Shown here: positions 40,382-51,048 of the stretch, in pieces | Numbering within the stretch: position 1 is the stretch's first letter | Layout of the letters: every line of letters begins with the position of its first letter | Origin: Roseicyclus salinarum | GTDB lineage: Bacteria > Pseudomonadota > Alphaproteobacteria > Rhodobacterales > Rhodobacteraceae | Length of the DNA: 64,000 nucleotides | Reading direction: 5' to 3' | Assembly: GCF_029624655.1 (NCBI RefSeq) | Contig: NZ_JARRSA010000006.1 | Location: forward strand, 116,486-180,485 | The notes under the pieces: model-generated | Seen by the model: only the letters and a program-made list of their open reading frames with translations | Databases searched by the model: none | Told to the model about the DNA's origin: nothing | Translations under genes and position numbers: made by a program

Positions 40382-40864
40382 TCAGTCGGGCGCGAGGTCG
40401 CCCGCCTGCATCCGGTATGCCTTGCCGAACCCGCCGTTCAGGAACGCGGTGACGGGGTCGAGGCGCAGAAGCCGGAAATCGCCGAAGTCGTAATACAGCT
40501 CCGCCTTTGGATAGTGGCGCAGGTAATGCGCCCGCAACGCCGTCTTGTCGGCCGCTTCGGCGCGGCACTGAAGCGTCAGGCGCGGATGCGTGAGCGGGTC
40601 GCCCTTGCCGCCCGGCTCGCCCAGCAGCAGCGAACAGGCGGGCTCGGCGTCCAGCGCAGCGGTATGGCTCGACAGCGTGGAGACCAGCGTCAGCGGGACG
40701 CCGTCTGCCCCCGGCACGACGGCGATGCGCGTGACCATCGGCGCGCCCGTCGCGGGGTCGATCACGCCAAGCGCGCCGTGCCGCGCTTCGGCGATCAGCC
40801 GGCGGGCAAGCGCGCGCGCCTCGTCGTCGGTGGGGCGGATCGGGTCGGCGGGGGTCTTGGTCAT
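40382..40864 (-). CDS. Pyridoxamine 5'-phosphate oxidase-like FMN-binding protein (HugZ type)
   Basis: It has 160 residues with a split-barrel FMN/heme-binding fold: HGALGVIDPATGAPMVTRIAV and LSSHTAAL, then RLTLQCRAE. The group includes heme-degrading HugZ and related flavin proteins. Substrate not determined. The neighbouring outer-membrane-type gene ends 33 nt upstream on the same strand. Confidence 0.75.
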   Translation of the reverse strand: MTKTPADPIRPTDDEARALARRLIAEARHGALGVIDPATGAPMVTRIAVVPGADGVPLTLVSTLSSHTAALDAEPACSLLLGEPGGKGDPLTHPRLTLQCRAEAADKTALRAHYLRHYPKAELYYDFGDFRLLRLDPVTAFLNGGFGKAYRMQAGDLAPD

Positions 40865-40897
40865 CGCCGGAGGCTAGCACGGCCCGCGCACCTGCGC

Positions 40898-41671
40898 CTA
40901 GAACTCCTGCCAGAGCGACAGCGACAGGCCCACGGTGTCGCTTCCGCTGACGCCCGCGTGCATTCCGGCCTGCACGGACGTCCCCTCGCGCAGGGCGAAG
41001 ACGACCGAGGGCCGCGCGGTGACGACCATCTCGGCGCCCGGCCATTCCTCGGCCTTCATGGCGAGGATGCCGCGCGCACGTTCGGTCAGGTTCAGCCCCA
41101 GCGTGACCTCCGACTGCCAGATCGGGTCCTGTCCGCTTGTGTCGGCAAGCATCATCGCGTCCACCGCGATCCAGCCGCCGCGATGGCCGAAGGTGCCCCC
41201 CGGCCGCGCCTCCCACGGGCCGAAGCCCAGCCCGAGCGACGCGCCGATCCGGGCGAGGTTGCGCCGCTCCTGCCCCTCCACGGCCCGGGTGCCAAGCCCC
41301 GTGTCGAGCGCGACCTGCCACGCGCTGTCGGGCGCGGTCAGGGTGCGGCGCAGAAACACCACGACCATCCGCGAGACCTCGCCCCCGGTGATGTCCACGC
41401 CCGCCGTCAGGCGGTAGCCGAGGCCGAGTTCGCCATAGGCCGAGAGCGTTCGTTCGGGTTCCAGGACGCCGAGCATCAGAGCCGTGCGCGTCTCTTCCCC
41501 GCTTATGCCGAAGGACAGGAACCCCTCGCCCGCCTCCCGCGCCCATGGCCCGGCCGTGGCGCCAGTCCCGGCAAGCAGGAGGGCCGCGCAGGCGGCGGCG
41601 GTCCGCGCGGCCCTTCGGCGGCGCCTGCATCGGGTGCGGATGTCGGGAATCGTGGCGGCAGGGCAACGCAT
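40898..41671 (-). CDS. Predicted outer-membrane beta-barrel protein, unknown
   Basis: It has 257 residues from the ATG at 41669-41671. A basic N-terminus (RTRCRRRRRAARTAAACAALLLAG) and hydrophobic segment form a signal peptide, cleaved around residue 40. The mature part is made of alternating-hydrophobicity strands (such as GELGLGYRLTAGVDI) and ends in SLSLWQEF, with the C-terminal Phe of outer-membrane barrels. Family not recognised. Possibly co-transcribed with the HugZ-like gene. Confidence 0.65.
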   Translation of the reverse strand: MRCPAATIPDIRTRCRRRRRAARTAAACAALLLAGTGATAGPWAREAGEGFLSFGISGEETRTALMLGVLEPERTLSAYGELGLGYRLTAGVDITGGEVSRMVVVFLRRTLTAPDSAWQVALDTGLGTRAVEGQERRNLARIGASLGLGFGPWEARPGGTFGHRGGWIAVDAMMLADTSGQDPIWQSEVTLGLNLTERARGILAMKAEEWPGAEMVVTARPSVVFALREGTSVQAGMHAGVSGSDTVGLSLSLWQEF

Positions 41672-41792
41672 CGCCAAAGAATGCCGGTGGCGTGGTTAAG
41701 GAAACCCTAATGCGATCGGCAATATCTTGCGCATGGACCCCGCCTCGGGCAGCGTTGTTCCCTGCCATAGCTCTGCCTGGGGAGGAGATGAC

Positions 41793-42389
41793 ATGGCCCT
41801 CGTGGATCCGCTCGACGAAGCGGACATGGAGCCTGCGCTTTACGAACACGTCCGGTTCTTCAAGGGGCCGCTGGGCGTGATCCCGAATTCCGTGCGGACC
41901 ATGGCCCACCGCGCGCCGATCGCGCGCGCCTTCACCGATCTCAACATCGCCGTGATGACCGACTACGGGTCCGTCACGCCCGAGTTCAAGCGGCTCATCG
42001 GCTACGTCTCGAGCTTCGCGTCGGGCTGCATGTATTGCCAGGCGCACATGATCCTCGCCTCCGAGCGGTTCGGCGCGTCCGAGGAACGGCTGGCCGATGT
42101 CTTCGATTTCGAGGGCAGCGCCCATTTCACCGACGCCGAGAAGGCCGCGCTCGCCTTCGCGCAGGCCGCGACCGCCGTGCCCAACGCCGTGACCGAGGAG
42201 GTGGGCGCGCGCCTGAAGGCGCATTGGCCGCCCGAGGCCATCGTCGAGATCATGGGCGTCGTGGCGCTGTTCGGCTACCTCAACCGCTGGAACGATTCGA
42301 TGGGCTCCGCGCTCGAGGACCTGCCCACCGAGAAGGGCGAGGCGCGCCTGGCCGAGGCCACGGGCTGGAGCGTGGGAAAGCACCGATGA
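41793..42389 (+). CDS. AhpD-like peroxidase-related / carboxymuconolactone decarboxylase-family protein
   Basis: It has 198 residues, all helical, with the redox motif CMYCQAH (CxxC plus His) in SGCMYCQAHM. This motif is that of alkylhydroperoxidase AhpD-like enzymes. GGGGAGGAG precedes the ATG at 41793. Overlaps the next gene by 4 nt. Likely an antioxidant role, not demonstrated. Confidence 0.8.
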   Translation: MALVDPLDEADMEPALYEHVRFFKGPLGVIPNSVRTMAHRAPIARAFTDLNIAVMTDYGSVTPEFKRLIGYVSSFASGCMYCQAHMILASERFGASEERLADVFDFEGSAHFTDAEKAALAFAQAATAVPNAVTEEVGARLKAHWPPEAIVEIMGVVALFGYLNRWNDSMGSALEDLPTEKGEARLAEATGWSVGKHR

Positions 42390-43228
42390 GCGGCGAGCTG
42401 ACCGGACATGTGCGCGCGGCGCTGGCCGAGCGGCTGGCGGGGCGGCCCGACAGGATGGGCTATTTCTGCGCGCCGTTCCGGCCGGCCTCGGGCCCGCTGT
42501 CGGGAAAGGTTCTCAAGCCTTTCCGCACCGGGCGCGACCCCGAACTGCTCGAACAGCTGGCGCGGCGGCACGAAACCTATCTCGACTGCCTGTCCCGGGC
42601 CGGGCTGACCCTGCCCGAGACGCGGCTTCTGCTGCTGCACGAAAACGGCGTCCTGCGCCCCGTCGTCGTGCAGGACGCCGTCCCCGACCATGCGCTTCTG
42701 TCCCACCTTCTGCCCGGCGCGGCCCAGGAGGATGCGATGGCCATGCTGGAGGCCGTGGCGAACGCGATCTGTGGCTTCTGGTCGGGCGTCGCGCAGCGGC
42801 CCGAGCGGGTCGGACTTCACGCGACGGTGCACAACTTCGCGCTGGACGCCGAGGCCGGACCCGTTTTCCTCGACACCTTTCCGCCCCTCATCGGCTACGA
42901 CCGCGAGGACATGGGCCGCCTTCTGATGCGCTTCTCGGAATCGGGGCTGATCCGCGGGATCGGCGCGCTTCTGCCCGGCCGCGTGCGCGAGATCCAGGAT
43001 CCTTGGTATACGCTTCCGGGCAATCTGGGGCTTCTGATCGAGGGAGCGTTGAAGCTGCGGCCGCAGGACCTTCCCGCGATCCTCGGGTGGGCCGAGGGCT
43101 TCGCGGCGCAGAAGCTGCAGGCCTCGGACCGCTCCGCGCTTCTGACGGCGCTGTCCCGGCCCCGGCCGCGCGTCGGCGCCGAGCGCGCGTCGCGGCGGTT
43201 CGGCATCGGTCTCCGCCCGAATGTCTGA
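42386..43228 (+). CDS. Protein of unknown function, possibly kinase-like fold
   Basis: It has 280 residues. It shares GLHATVHNFALDAEAGPVFL with DTFPP following, which resembles the catalytic/Mg-binding region of aminoglycoside phosphotransferase-like proteins, but no complete kinase motif set is seen. Start ATG at 42386 overlaps the AhpD-like gene by 4 nt and its 3' end overlaps the trmL start by 8 nt, so the three genes form one unit. No family assigned with confidence. Confidence 0.65.
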   Translation: MSGELTGHVRAALAERLAGRPDRMGYFCAPFRPASGPLSGKVLKPFRTGRDPELLEQLARRHETYLDCLSRAGLTLPETRLLLLHENGVLRPVVVQDAVPDHALLSHLLPGAAQEDAMAMLEAVANAICGFWSGVAQRPERVGLHATVHNFALDAEAGPVFLDTFPPLIGYDREDMGRLLMRFSESGLIRGIGALLPGRVREIQDPWYTLPGNLGLLIEGALKLRPQDLPAILGWAEGFAAQKLQASDRSALLTALSRPRPRVGAERASRRFGIGLRPNV

Positions 43229-43712
43229 GGCGGCGTCCGGGCCGGGCCCGGACATGAAGATCGTGCTGGTGGCCCCCGAGATCCCCGGCAACACCGGCAC
43301 CATCGGCCGCACCTGCGTCGCGCTCGACATGGAGCTGATCCTGATCAGGCCCTACGGATTCGAGCTTTCGGACAAGACGGTGCGGCGCGCCGGTCTCGAC
43401 TACTGGAAGCACGTCCGGTTGAGCGAATACGACAGCTGGGAGGCGTTCGTCGCGGACCGCGCGCCGACCGCGGACAGGCTCTTCCTGTTCGAGGACGACG
43501 GCGCGGCCGGCACGGTCTACGACCCCGACTACCCTTTGGGCGCCTACCTCGTCTTCGGGCGCGAGACTGTCGGCCTGCCCGATGACATCCTCGCCGAACA
43601 TGCCGGCCGCACGTTCCGCTTGCCGATGCGCAGCCCGCACATCCGGTCGCTCAACCTCGCCAACGCGGTCACGGCCGTCGCCTATCAGGCGATGCGGCCC
43701 TGGCTGGAATGA
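43221..43712 (+). CDS. trmL: tRNA (cytidine/uridine-34 2'-O) methyltransferase
   Basis: SPOUT-class enzyme that 2'-O-methylates the wobble base of tRNA-Leu. It has 163 residues. Motifs: PEIPGNTGTIGRTC near the N-terminus, FGRETVGLP and SLNLANAVTAVAYQA of the trefoil knot. The start at 43221 overlaps the previous gene; the internal ATG at 43254 (MKIVLVAPEIPGN) is an equally likely start. Confidence 0.93.
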   Translation: MSEAASGPGPDMKIVLVAPEIPGNTGTIGRTCVALDMELILIRPYGFELSDKTVRRAGLDYWKHVRLSEYDSWEAFVADRAPTADRLFLFEDDGAAGTVYDPDYPLGAYLVFGRETVGLPDDILAEHAGRTFRLPMRSPHIRSLNLANAVTAVAYQAMRPWLE

Positions 43713-43803
43713 CCCGGAACCGGCCCGCGCAGGCTTCGGCGTCTGGCCATTGCGCCGCGGCGCGCTAAACTGGGCTAGGTCATCATCGGCCGGGGGACGT
43801 TCG

Positions 43804-44028
43804 ATGCAACCTGTCTTCGCATTCGCTGCCGCCGAGGGCGGCGCAGTCAGGATCAACTGGATCGCCGTCAGCGCGGGGCTGATCGGGATGTCGCTGGCCG
43901 CGTCCTTCCTCACCTCGGACCGGGGCGCGCAGCGGACGGGCGCGGCGGTGTCGAGCCATGTCACCGAAGGCCAGTTCGAGGATGCGGCAGGGACGGGGGC
44001 CGACGCGCCCGCGGAGGCGGTCGATTGA
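43804..44028 (+). CDS. Small membrane protein, unknown
   Basis: It has 74 residues with one TM (about 17-37, INWIAVSAGLIGMSLAASFL) and a hydrophilic Asp/Ala/Glu-rich tail. GGGGGAC lies 6 nt before the ATG. No family recognised. Confidence 0.55.
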   Translation: MQPVFAFAAAEGGAVRINWIAVSAGLIGMSLAASFLTSDRGAQRTGAAVSSHVTEGQFEDAAGTGADAPAEAVD

Positions 44029-44100
44029 CCCGCCCGGTTCACGCCCGGCTGGCCGCGGCCCCCGCGCGGCGCTAGGCTCGATGCGGGAGGAACCCGAAAC

Positions 44101-44427
44101 ATGCCCCAAATATCGCAGGACGCCAGCCTTCAGACCGTGATCACGACCTTCGACACAGCGCCCGGCAATTGCGCCGACCTCATGGACGAGCTGAGCGCGG
44201 CCTACGCGGAATTCATCTCGCGGCAGCCGGGTTTCATCTCGGCCGCGCTGCATGTGAACGACGCGCAGACGCGGGTCGCAAACTACAGCCAGTGGGCCAG
44301 CCGCGAGGATTTCAAGACCATGCTCAGAAGCGACGAGATGCGCGCGCGCAACCGCCGGATCAACGCGCTCTGCCGCAGTTTCGAGCCCGTGATGTACGAC
44401 GTCTTCGCCACGCACGACCGCCCCTGA
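44101..44427 (+). CDS. Antibiotic biosynthesis monooxygenase (ABM) domain protein
   Basis: It has 108 residues and folds as a ferredoxin-like ABM dimer: YAEFISRQPGFISAALHVND and YSQWASREDFKTML. Cofactor-free oxygenases or small-molecule binding proteins are known in the family. The ATG is at 44101 with GGGAGGAA upstream. Confidence 0.8.
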   Translation: MPQISQDASLQTVITTFDTAPGNCADLMDELSAAYAEFISRQPGFISAALHVNDAQTRVANYSQWASREDFKTMLRSDEMRARNRRINALCRSFEPVMYDVFATHDRP

Positions 44428-44441
44428 GCCAGTTGCCCCTC

Positions 44442-44795
44442 ATGAAGAAAAAGACCGACGCCAAGCCTGATGGCGACGCCGCGCAAGTCCGGGGACGGGA
44501 CGGGACCGCCGCGGACCGTCCCGCCGGCCTCGACGCCGAGGTGCGCGCGCTCCGCGAGGAGCTGGCACACCTGCGCCGCCATCGCATGTTCGTCATCTAC
44601 CAATCGGTGCCGCGCGTCCTGCTCCTGCGGTTCGCGACCGGGATGGCGGCGGGCTTCGGCACGGTCGTCGGCGCGACGCTTCTGCTGTCCGTGATCGTCT
44701 GGGCGCTGAGTCAGGTGGAGTTCGTGCCGATCATCGGCGACTGGGCGGTCCGCATCTCGGACGAGATCGAGGCGGCGCTCGGCAACGGGAACTAG
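44442..44795 (+). CDS. DUF5665-like membrane protein
   Basis: It has 117 residues. The N-terminal 45 are charged, then a coiled-coil-like RALREELAHLRRHR (about 35-48), then one or two TMs (about 60-93, FGTVVGATLLLSVIVWALSQ) and a short C-terminal helix. Role unknown. Stop overlaps the convergent GT39 gene by 4 nt. Confidence 0.65.
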   Translation: MKKKTDAKPDGDAAQVRGRDGTAADRPAGLDAEVRALREELAHLRRHRMFVIYQSVPRVLLLRFATGMAAGFGTVVGATLLLSVIVWALSQVEFVPIIGDWAVRISDEIEAALGNGN

Positions 44796-46411
44796 GGCGC
44801 AGCAGGCAGGACGTAGGCCTCAACGAGGAGGGATTCGACCGGGTGCGTGCCGACCCGCTCGGCCCCGTCGAGCCACGCGGGCGCACGGGCCGAGACCTCC
44901 GCATCGACGAGGATCCCGACGGGCCTCGCGGCGCGGGCGACGGCCTCGGCGGCGGCGTCCTGCCCGAAGACGTAGGCGTGCGGCCGGTCGAGCGCCCACG
45001 AGAACGTGCCGCGGTAGATGTCCACGACGACGACCGGCGCGTCCGGGGGCAGCGCGGCCTCCAGCATCGCGACCGCCGGGCCGGGGTCGAGCCAGCGGTC
45101 GAGATCATCGCTCAGCGTGGCCTTGAGGCCGGTGAACATGACGGCCGTTGCCGCGATCACGGCGAGGACGCGCAACCGGCCCTTGACCGCCACGGCAAGC
45201 GCGAGGACCGCCGCCGCCGCAAGGCCCCAGATGGCGAAACCCCGCAGGCTGCCGGCGCTGGCGTGCTGCAGCGCGTCGGCCAGCCATGGCGCGTCGTTCG
45301 ACGCCCCCCACAGCAGTGCGCCGAAAAGACCGGCCAGGGCCATGGCCGCCACGGCCATCGCCGCGCGTGGCGCCCAGGGCGCGCGCGCCTCGGCCCGGTC
45401 CAGCGCGATGGCGAGGCAGAGCGTCAGGGGCGGCAGGACGGGAAAGAGATACTTGGCGCTCTTCTGTGCGACCGACTGCATCACCACCAGCGCCACGATC
45501 GTGTAGATCGCCCAGAGGACGACGCCCCGATCACGCCCCGCGCCCGCACCGCGAAGCGCCGGGGCGAGCACCAGCCACGGCAGCAGCACCAGCGGCAGCG
45601 CGTAGATGTAGGTCGTCCACGGCTTGCGCCCGTCGACGGAATTCAGCGCGCGTTCGACCAGCTGCACCTCGGCGATGTTGACGAGGGCAGGCCAGCCGAA
45701 CTCGGCCAGAAGCGCCAGGAACCACACCCCGACAAGCGCCGCGGCCACAAGCAGCGACAGCGCGAAGCCGCCGGACCGCAGCCGCCGCGCGCGCCCCGTG
45801 AGGAGCGCCGCCGCGACCGCGCCGCCGATGGGAAAGACGATGCCGAACGGCCCCTTGATCAGCACGGCCAGCCCCGCAAGCGCGCCACCGGCGACGAACC
45901 AGCGCAGCGGCCGCTCGTCCTCGAGCGCGCGGGCATAGGCCGCAAAGGACAGCACGATCGCGCCCGCGAACAGCGGATCCATGCGCAGCGTCAGCGCGTA
46001 GAACGCCACGAACGGCAGCGACAGGAGGATCAGGCCGGCCCGTTCCGCCACACGCTCGGCCGTGCCGAGCCAGCGAAGCGCGACATGGGCCGCGATGGCG
46101 AACAGAAGGACCGTCACCGCGTTGACGGCGAGGAAGGCGGCGGGCGACGGGCCGCCGGCCAGCTCGGCGCCCGCGCGCAGGCCCATGAAATAGACCGGGC
46201 CCTTGTCGAGGTAGGGCTCGCCCGCGATGGTCTGCGTCAGCCATGCGCCGCGCGCCATCATCTCGTTCACGATGCCGCCGTAGCGGACTTCGTCGCGGTA
46301 GAAGAGCTCGCGCGCGGCAATGAAGGGCAGGGTGTAGGCCGCGACCGCAAGCGCGTAGAGGCCGGCGGCGCCCGCTCCGATGGGCAGTCTCGAGGTCCGG
46401 GGATCGGGCAT
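44792..46411 (-). CDS. Glycosyltransferase family 39-like membrane protein
   Basis: It has 539 residues and about 12 TMs. The first periplasmic loop has RDEVRYGGI, an Asp-Glu motif typical of GT39/ArnT-like (GT-C) enzymes that move sugars from polyprenyl-phosphate donors to lipid or protein. The C-terminal periplasmic domain is about 100 residues. The start at 46409-46411 gives MPDPRTSRLP. Acceptor unknown; could decorate lipid A or a surface glycan. Confidence 0.85.
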   Translation of the reverse strand: MPDPRTSRLPIGAGAAGLYALAVAAYTLPFIAARELFYRDEVRYGGIVNEMMARGAWLTQTIAGEPYLDKGPVYFMGLRAGAELAGGPSPAAFLAVNAVTVLLFAIAAHVALRWLGTAERVAERAGLILLSLPFVAFYALTLRMDPLFAGAIVLSFAAYARALEDERPLRWFVAGGALAGLAVLIKGPFGIVFPIGGAVAAALLTGRARRLRSGGFALSLLVAAALVGVWFLALLAEFGWPALVNIAEVQLVERALNSVDGRKPWTTYIYALPLVLLPWLVLAPALRGAGAGRDRGVVLWAIYTIVALVVMQSVAQKSAKYLFPVLPPLTLCLAIALDRAEARAPWAPRAAMAVAAMALAGLFGALLWGASNDAPWLADALQHASAGSLRGFAIWGLAAAAVLALAVAVKGRLRVLAVIAATAVMFTGLKATLSDDLDRWLDPGPAVAMLEAALPPDAPVVVVDIYRGTFSWALDRPHAYVFGQDAAAEAVARAARPVGILVDAEVSARAPAWLDGAERVGTHPVESLLVEAYVLPAAP

Positions 46412-46558
46412 GGCGAAGCGTGCTCTTTGCTGCCGGCATTCGGGGTTCGCAGGCCGGTCTACGCGCCCCGCGCTCCGGTTCAAGGGCGCGCGCGATGTCT
46501 TGCCGCCCCTTCCGTGCCGTGGTTACCATCTTGCCACGCAACAGGTGGAGTAACGATC

Positions 46559-46804
46559 GTGAAATGCCCCGTGGATGGAACGACCCTCGTCATGACGGAC
46601 CGCCAGGGCGTCGAGATCGACTATTGCCCGCAATGCCGGGGCGTCTGGCTGGATCGGGGCGAGCTGGACAAGATCATCGAGCGGTCCGCGCCCGCCCACG
46701 CCGCGCCACCGCCCATGGCCCCGTCGCGCGGATACGACGACGGCGACCGCGCGCCGCGCAAGAAGCGGCGCGGCTCGTTCCTGGACGACATCTTCGATTT
46801 CTGA
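46559..46804 (+). CDS. zf-TFIIB-domain protein
   Basis: It has 81 residues. CPVDGTTLV and YCPQCRGVWLDRGEL form the zinc ribbon (CPxD...CxxC). The tail is Arg/Lys-rich (APRKKRRGSFLDDIFDF). GTG start at 46559 with TGGAG upstream. Function in the family is unclear; possibly nucleic-acid or protein binding. Confidence 0.8.
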   Translation: MKCPVDGTTLVMTDRQGVEIDYCPQCRGVWLDRGELDKIIERSAPAHAAPPPMAPSRGYDDGDRAPRKKRRGSFLDDIFDF

Positions 46805-46999
46805 GCCGGGCGCGCGTCGTTCGATGTGACGCGGGCCTCGGCGAGTCGCCCGATCGCCAGTGCGGGCGCCGTCCCGTGCGGCGAAGCGGGCCGAAAGCGC
46901 GACTCAAGCCGCCTTCAAGACTGTGACGCCGGAACTTCCGCCACGTCTTTCGTGCGTTAAAATCCCTTGAAATCAGGCACATTCACGGTTTCTGCGCGA

Positions 47000-47039
47000 C
47001 TGTCATGAGACTGTTACAAAACTGTTCAAGAACCGTCAC
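47000..47039 (+). promoter_or_regulatory. Two tandem Pho boxes upstream of pstS
   Basis: Four 7-bp direct repeats at exact 11-bp spacing: CTGTCAT (47000-47006), CTGTTAC (47011-47017), CTGTTCA (47022-47028) and CCGTCAC (47033-47039). This matches the PhoB box pattern CTGTCAT-N4-CTGTCAT. Two adjacent boxes should let PhoB dimers stack. It lies 64-103 nt before the pstS start. Confidence 0.92.
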
Positions 47040-47102
47040 GGAGCCTCGGTAGGCAGCGCGGCGAGGGTGCCTCGCGCCCTGGACAAAATCCATGGAGTAG
47101 AC

Positions 47103-48143
47103 ATGTCCCATCTGAAGCTTTCCACGGCTGCAGCCGCCATCCTGGCGGTCTCGGCGGTCGCCGCCTCCGCACAGTCGCGCGACACGGTGCAGATCGCCGG
47201 TTCCTCGACCGTGCTGCCCTACGCCACGATCGTCGCCGAGGCGTTCGGCGAGAACTTCGACTTCCCGACCCCCGTCGTCGAATCGGGCGGCTCGTCCACC
47301 GGCCTGCGCCGGTTCTGCGAAGGCGTCGGCGAGAACACGACCGACATCGCCAACGCGTCGCGCTCGATCCGCGAGTCCGAGATCGCGACCTGCGCCGAGA
47401 ACGGCGTGACCGACATCATCGAAGTGCGCTTCGGCTATGACGGCATCGTCTTCGCCTCCGACATCGACGGCCCGTCCTTCGCCTTCACCCCGTCGGACTG
47501 GTACCTCGCGCTGGCCGCGAACCTGCCCGTCGACGGTGCGATGGTCGCGAACCCGAACACCTCGTGGTCGGACGTGAACGCGGACCTGGCCGACCAGGAA
47601 ATCGCCGCCTACATCCCCGGCACGCGCCACGGCACCCGTGAGGTCTTCGAGGAGAACGTGATCCTCGTCGGCTGCGAGGACACCGGCTCGCTTCAGGCGA
47701 TGCTCGACATGGGCATGGACGAGGACGCCGCCGAGGAGGCCTGCCTCGAGATCCGCGCCGACGGCGTGTCGACCGACATCGACGGCGACTACACCGAGAC
47801 GCTCGCGCGCATCAACGCGAACCCCGAGGGCATCGGCGTGTTCGGCCTTGCGTTCTACGAGAACAACACCGACCGCCTTCAGGTCGCCACGATGTCCGGC
47901 ATCGAGCCGACGGTGGACACCATCGCTTCGGGCGAATATCCCGTCTCGCGCCCACTGTTCTTCTACATCAAGGCGGCGCATCTCGACGTGATCCCCGGCC
48001 TTCAGGAATATGCCGAGTTCTTCGTGTCCGACGACATCGCAGGCCCCTTCGGCCCGCTGGCGGCCTATGGCCTCGTCGCCGACCCCGAGCTTGCGGAAAC
48101 GCAGCGCGTGGTGTCCGAGCGCGTCACGATGGATCAGATGTGA
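47103..48143 (+). CDS. pstS: Phosphate ABC transporter substrate-binding protein
   Basis: Periplasmic high-affinity phosphate receptor. It has 346 residues with a signal peptide (about 1-23, ending ASAQ). The phosphate-binding loop is IAGSSTVLPYA near residue 30-41 and the SGGSSTGLRRFCEG segment follows. Cys residues are present (unlike E. coli PstS), resembling the PstS/SphX type of alphaproteobacteria. Start ATG at 47103 with GGAG upstream. Confidence 0.96.
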   Translation: MSHLKLSTAAAAILAVSAVAASAQSRDTVQIAGSSTVLPYATIVAEAFGENFDFPTPVVESGGSSTGLRRFCEGVGENTTDIANASRSIRESEIATCAENGVTDIIEVRFGYDGIVFASDIDGPSFAFTPSDWYLALAANLPVDGAMVANPNTSWSDVNADLADQEIAAYIPGTRHGTREVFEENVILVGCEDTGSLQAMLDMGMDEDAAEEACLEIRADGVSTDIDGDYTETLARINANPEGIGVFGLAFYENNTDRLQVATMSGIEPTVDTIASGEYPVSRPLFFYIKAAHLDVIPGLQEYAEFFVSDDIAGPFGPLAAYGLVADPELAETQRVVSERVTMDQM

Positions 48144-48169
48144 TCTCGGCCTGAGGTCACCCCAACACC

Positions 48170-48196
48170 GGCGGGGCCGCGCGACGCGGCCCCGCC
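48170..48196 (+). terminator. Strong hairpin between pstS and pstC
   Basis: GGCGGGGCCGCG (48170-48181) and CGCGGCCCCGCC (48185-48196) form a perfect 12-bp stem with a 3-nt loop followed by TTTC. It could reduce or partly terminate transcription so that pstS is made in excess over the membrane subunits. Confidence 0.6.
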
Positions 48197-48221
48197 TTTC
48201 GCACTAGACCGGGCTTTCCCC

Positions 48222-49678
<1,457 letters not shown>

Positions 49679-49682
<4 letters not shown>

Positions 49683-51028
49683 CCGACGCCACCGTCCCGG
49701 ACGCGCCTCGTCCGAAGAAGGCGGGATCGCTGCTGGCGCAGGACGAGCGCACGCGCCGCCGCAACAAGTCCGAGGCGCGTTTCCGCGCCTACGGCATGGC
49801 GGCCGTGACGGTGGGCGTGCTGGCGCTGATCCTGCTTCTGATCTCGATCCTGTCGAACGGGGCAAGCGCGTTCCGGCAGACCTTCATCTCGTTTCCCGTC
49901 GCGCTCGAGGCCGACCGGCTGGACCCCGAGGGCAACCGCGACCCCGCCGAAATGGCGCGCGTGACGACGTTCGGCTACCTGCCGGTGCTGGCGCAGGCCT
50001 TCGCCGATCATGTCGAGGCGCAGGGCATCGAGCATGACGTGCCGCTGCGCGACATCGCCGGCATGATCTCGGAGGAGGCCCCGGCGCGGCTTCGCGCGCA
50101 GGTCCTCGCCAACCCCGACCTCGTCGGGCAGACCATCGAGGTGGAGATCCTTGCCGGCGGACGGATCGACGGCTTCTTCAAGGGCCGCGTCACCATGGCC
50201 TCGGCCGAGCGCGACAGCAACGTGACCCCCGAGCAGCTGCTGCTGGCGCAGGCGCTGGCCGAGCGCGGCGACATCGTCACCCGCTTCAACTGGTCGTTCA
50301 TCACCGCGCCTGACGCTTCGGGCCAGCGGCCCGAGGCGGCCGGCCTCGGCGTCGCGATCATCGGCTCGCTCTACATGATGCTCGTGGTGCTGGCCCTCGC
50401 GCTGCCGATCGGCGTCGCGGCCTCGATCTACCTCGAGGAATTCGCGCCGAGAAACCGGTTCACGGACCTGATCGAGGTGAACATCTCGAACCTCGCCGCC
50501 GTGCCGTCCATCGTGTTCGGCATCCTCGGCCTCGCCATCTTCATCAACTTCGCGGGCCTGCCGCAATCGGCGCCGATCGTGGGCGGCCTCGTGCTGACGC
50601 TGATGACGCTGCCGACGATCATCATCGCCACCCGCGCGAGCCTGCGCGCGGTGCCGCCGTCGATCCGGCAGGCGGCGCTGGGCCTCGGCGCGTCGAAGAT
50701 GCAGAGCGTGTTCCACCACGTCCTGCCGCTGGCCGCGCCCGGCATCCTCACCGGAACGATCATCGGCCTCGCGCAGGCGCTGGGCGAGACCGCGCCGCTT
50801 CTGCTGATCGGCATGGTGGCCTTCGTGCGCGAGTTCCCCGCGCCGCCCCCCGAGGGCCTTTTCGACGCGGCCTCCGCGCTTCCCGTGCAGGTCTACAACT
50901 GGACGCAGCGATCCGACCCAGGCTTTGTCGAGAGGGCCTCGGGCGCGATCATCGTGCTGCTCGTCTTCCTGATTTTCATGAACGCTCTCGCCATTCTCCT
51001 TCGTCGCCGGTTCGAGCGCAGGTGGTAA
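49679..51028 (+). CDS. pstA: Phosphate ABC transporter permease
   Basis: It has 449 residues. The N-terminal region (about 1-220) with one TM and a long periplasmic domain is the DUF3333-type extension; the C-terminal MetI-like domain has the EAA loop [25 protein letters not shown]. Overlaps pstC by 4 nt (ATGA). Confidence 0.95.
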
Positions 51029-51048
51029 GGGTCATGGAGGATACCAAT

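Noticed and set aside
41690..41710. CtrA half-site TTAA-N7-CTAA
   Set aside because: One mismatch in a four-base half-site. Similar partial matches near 46955 and 59105 occur by chance. Only the palindrome at 37347-37367 is perfect.
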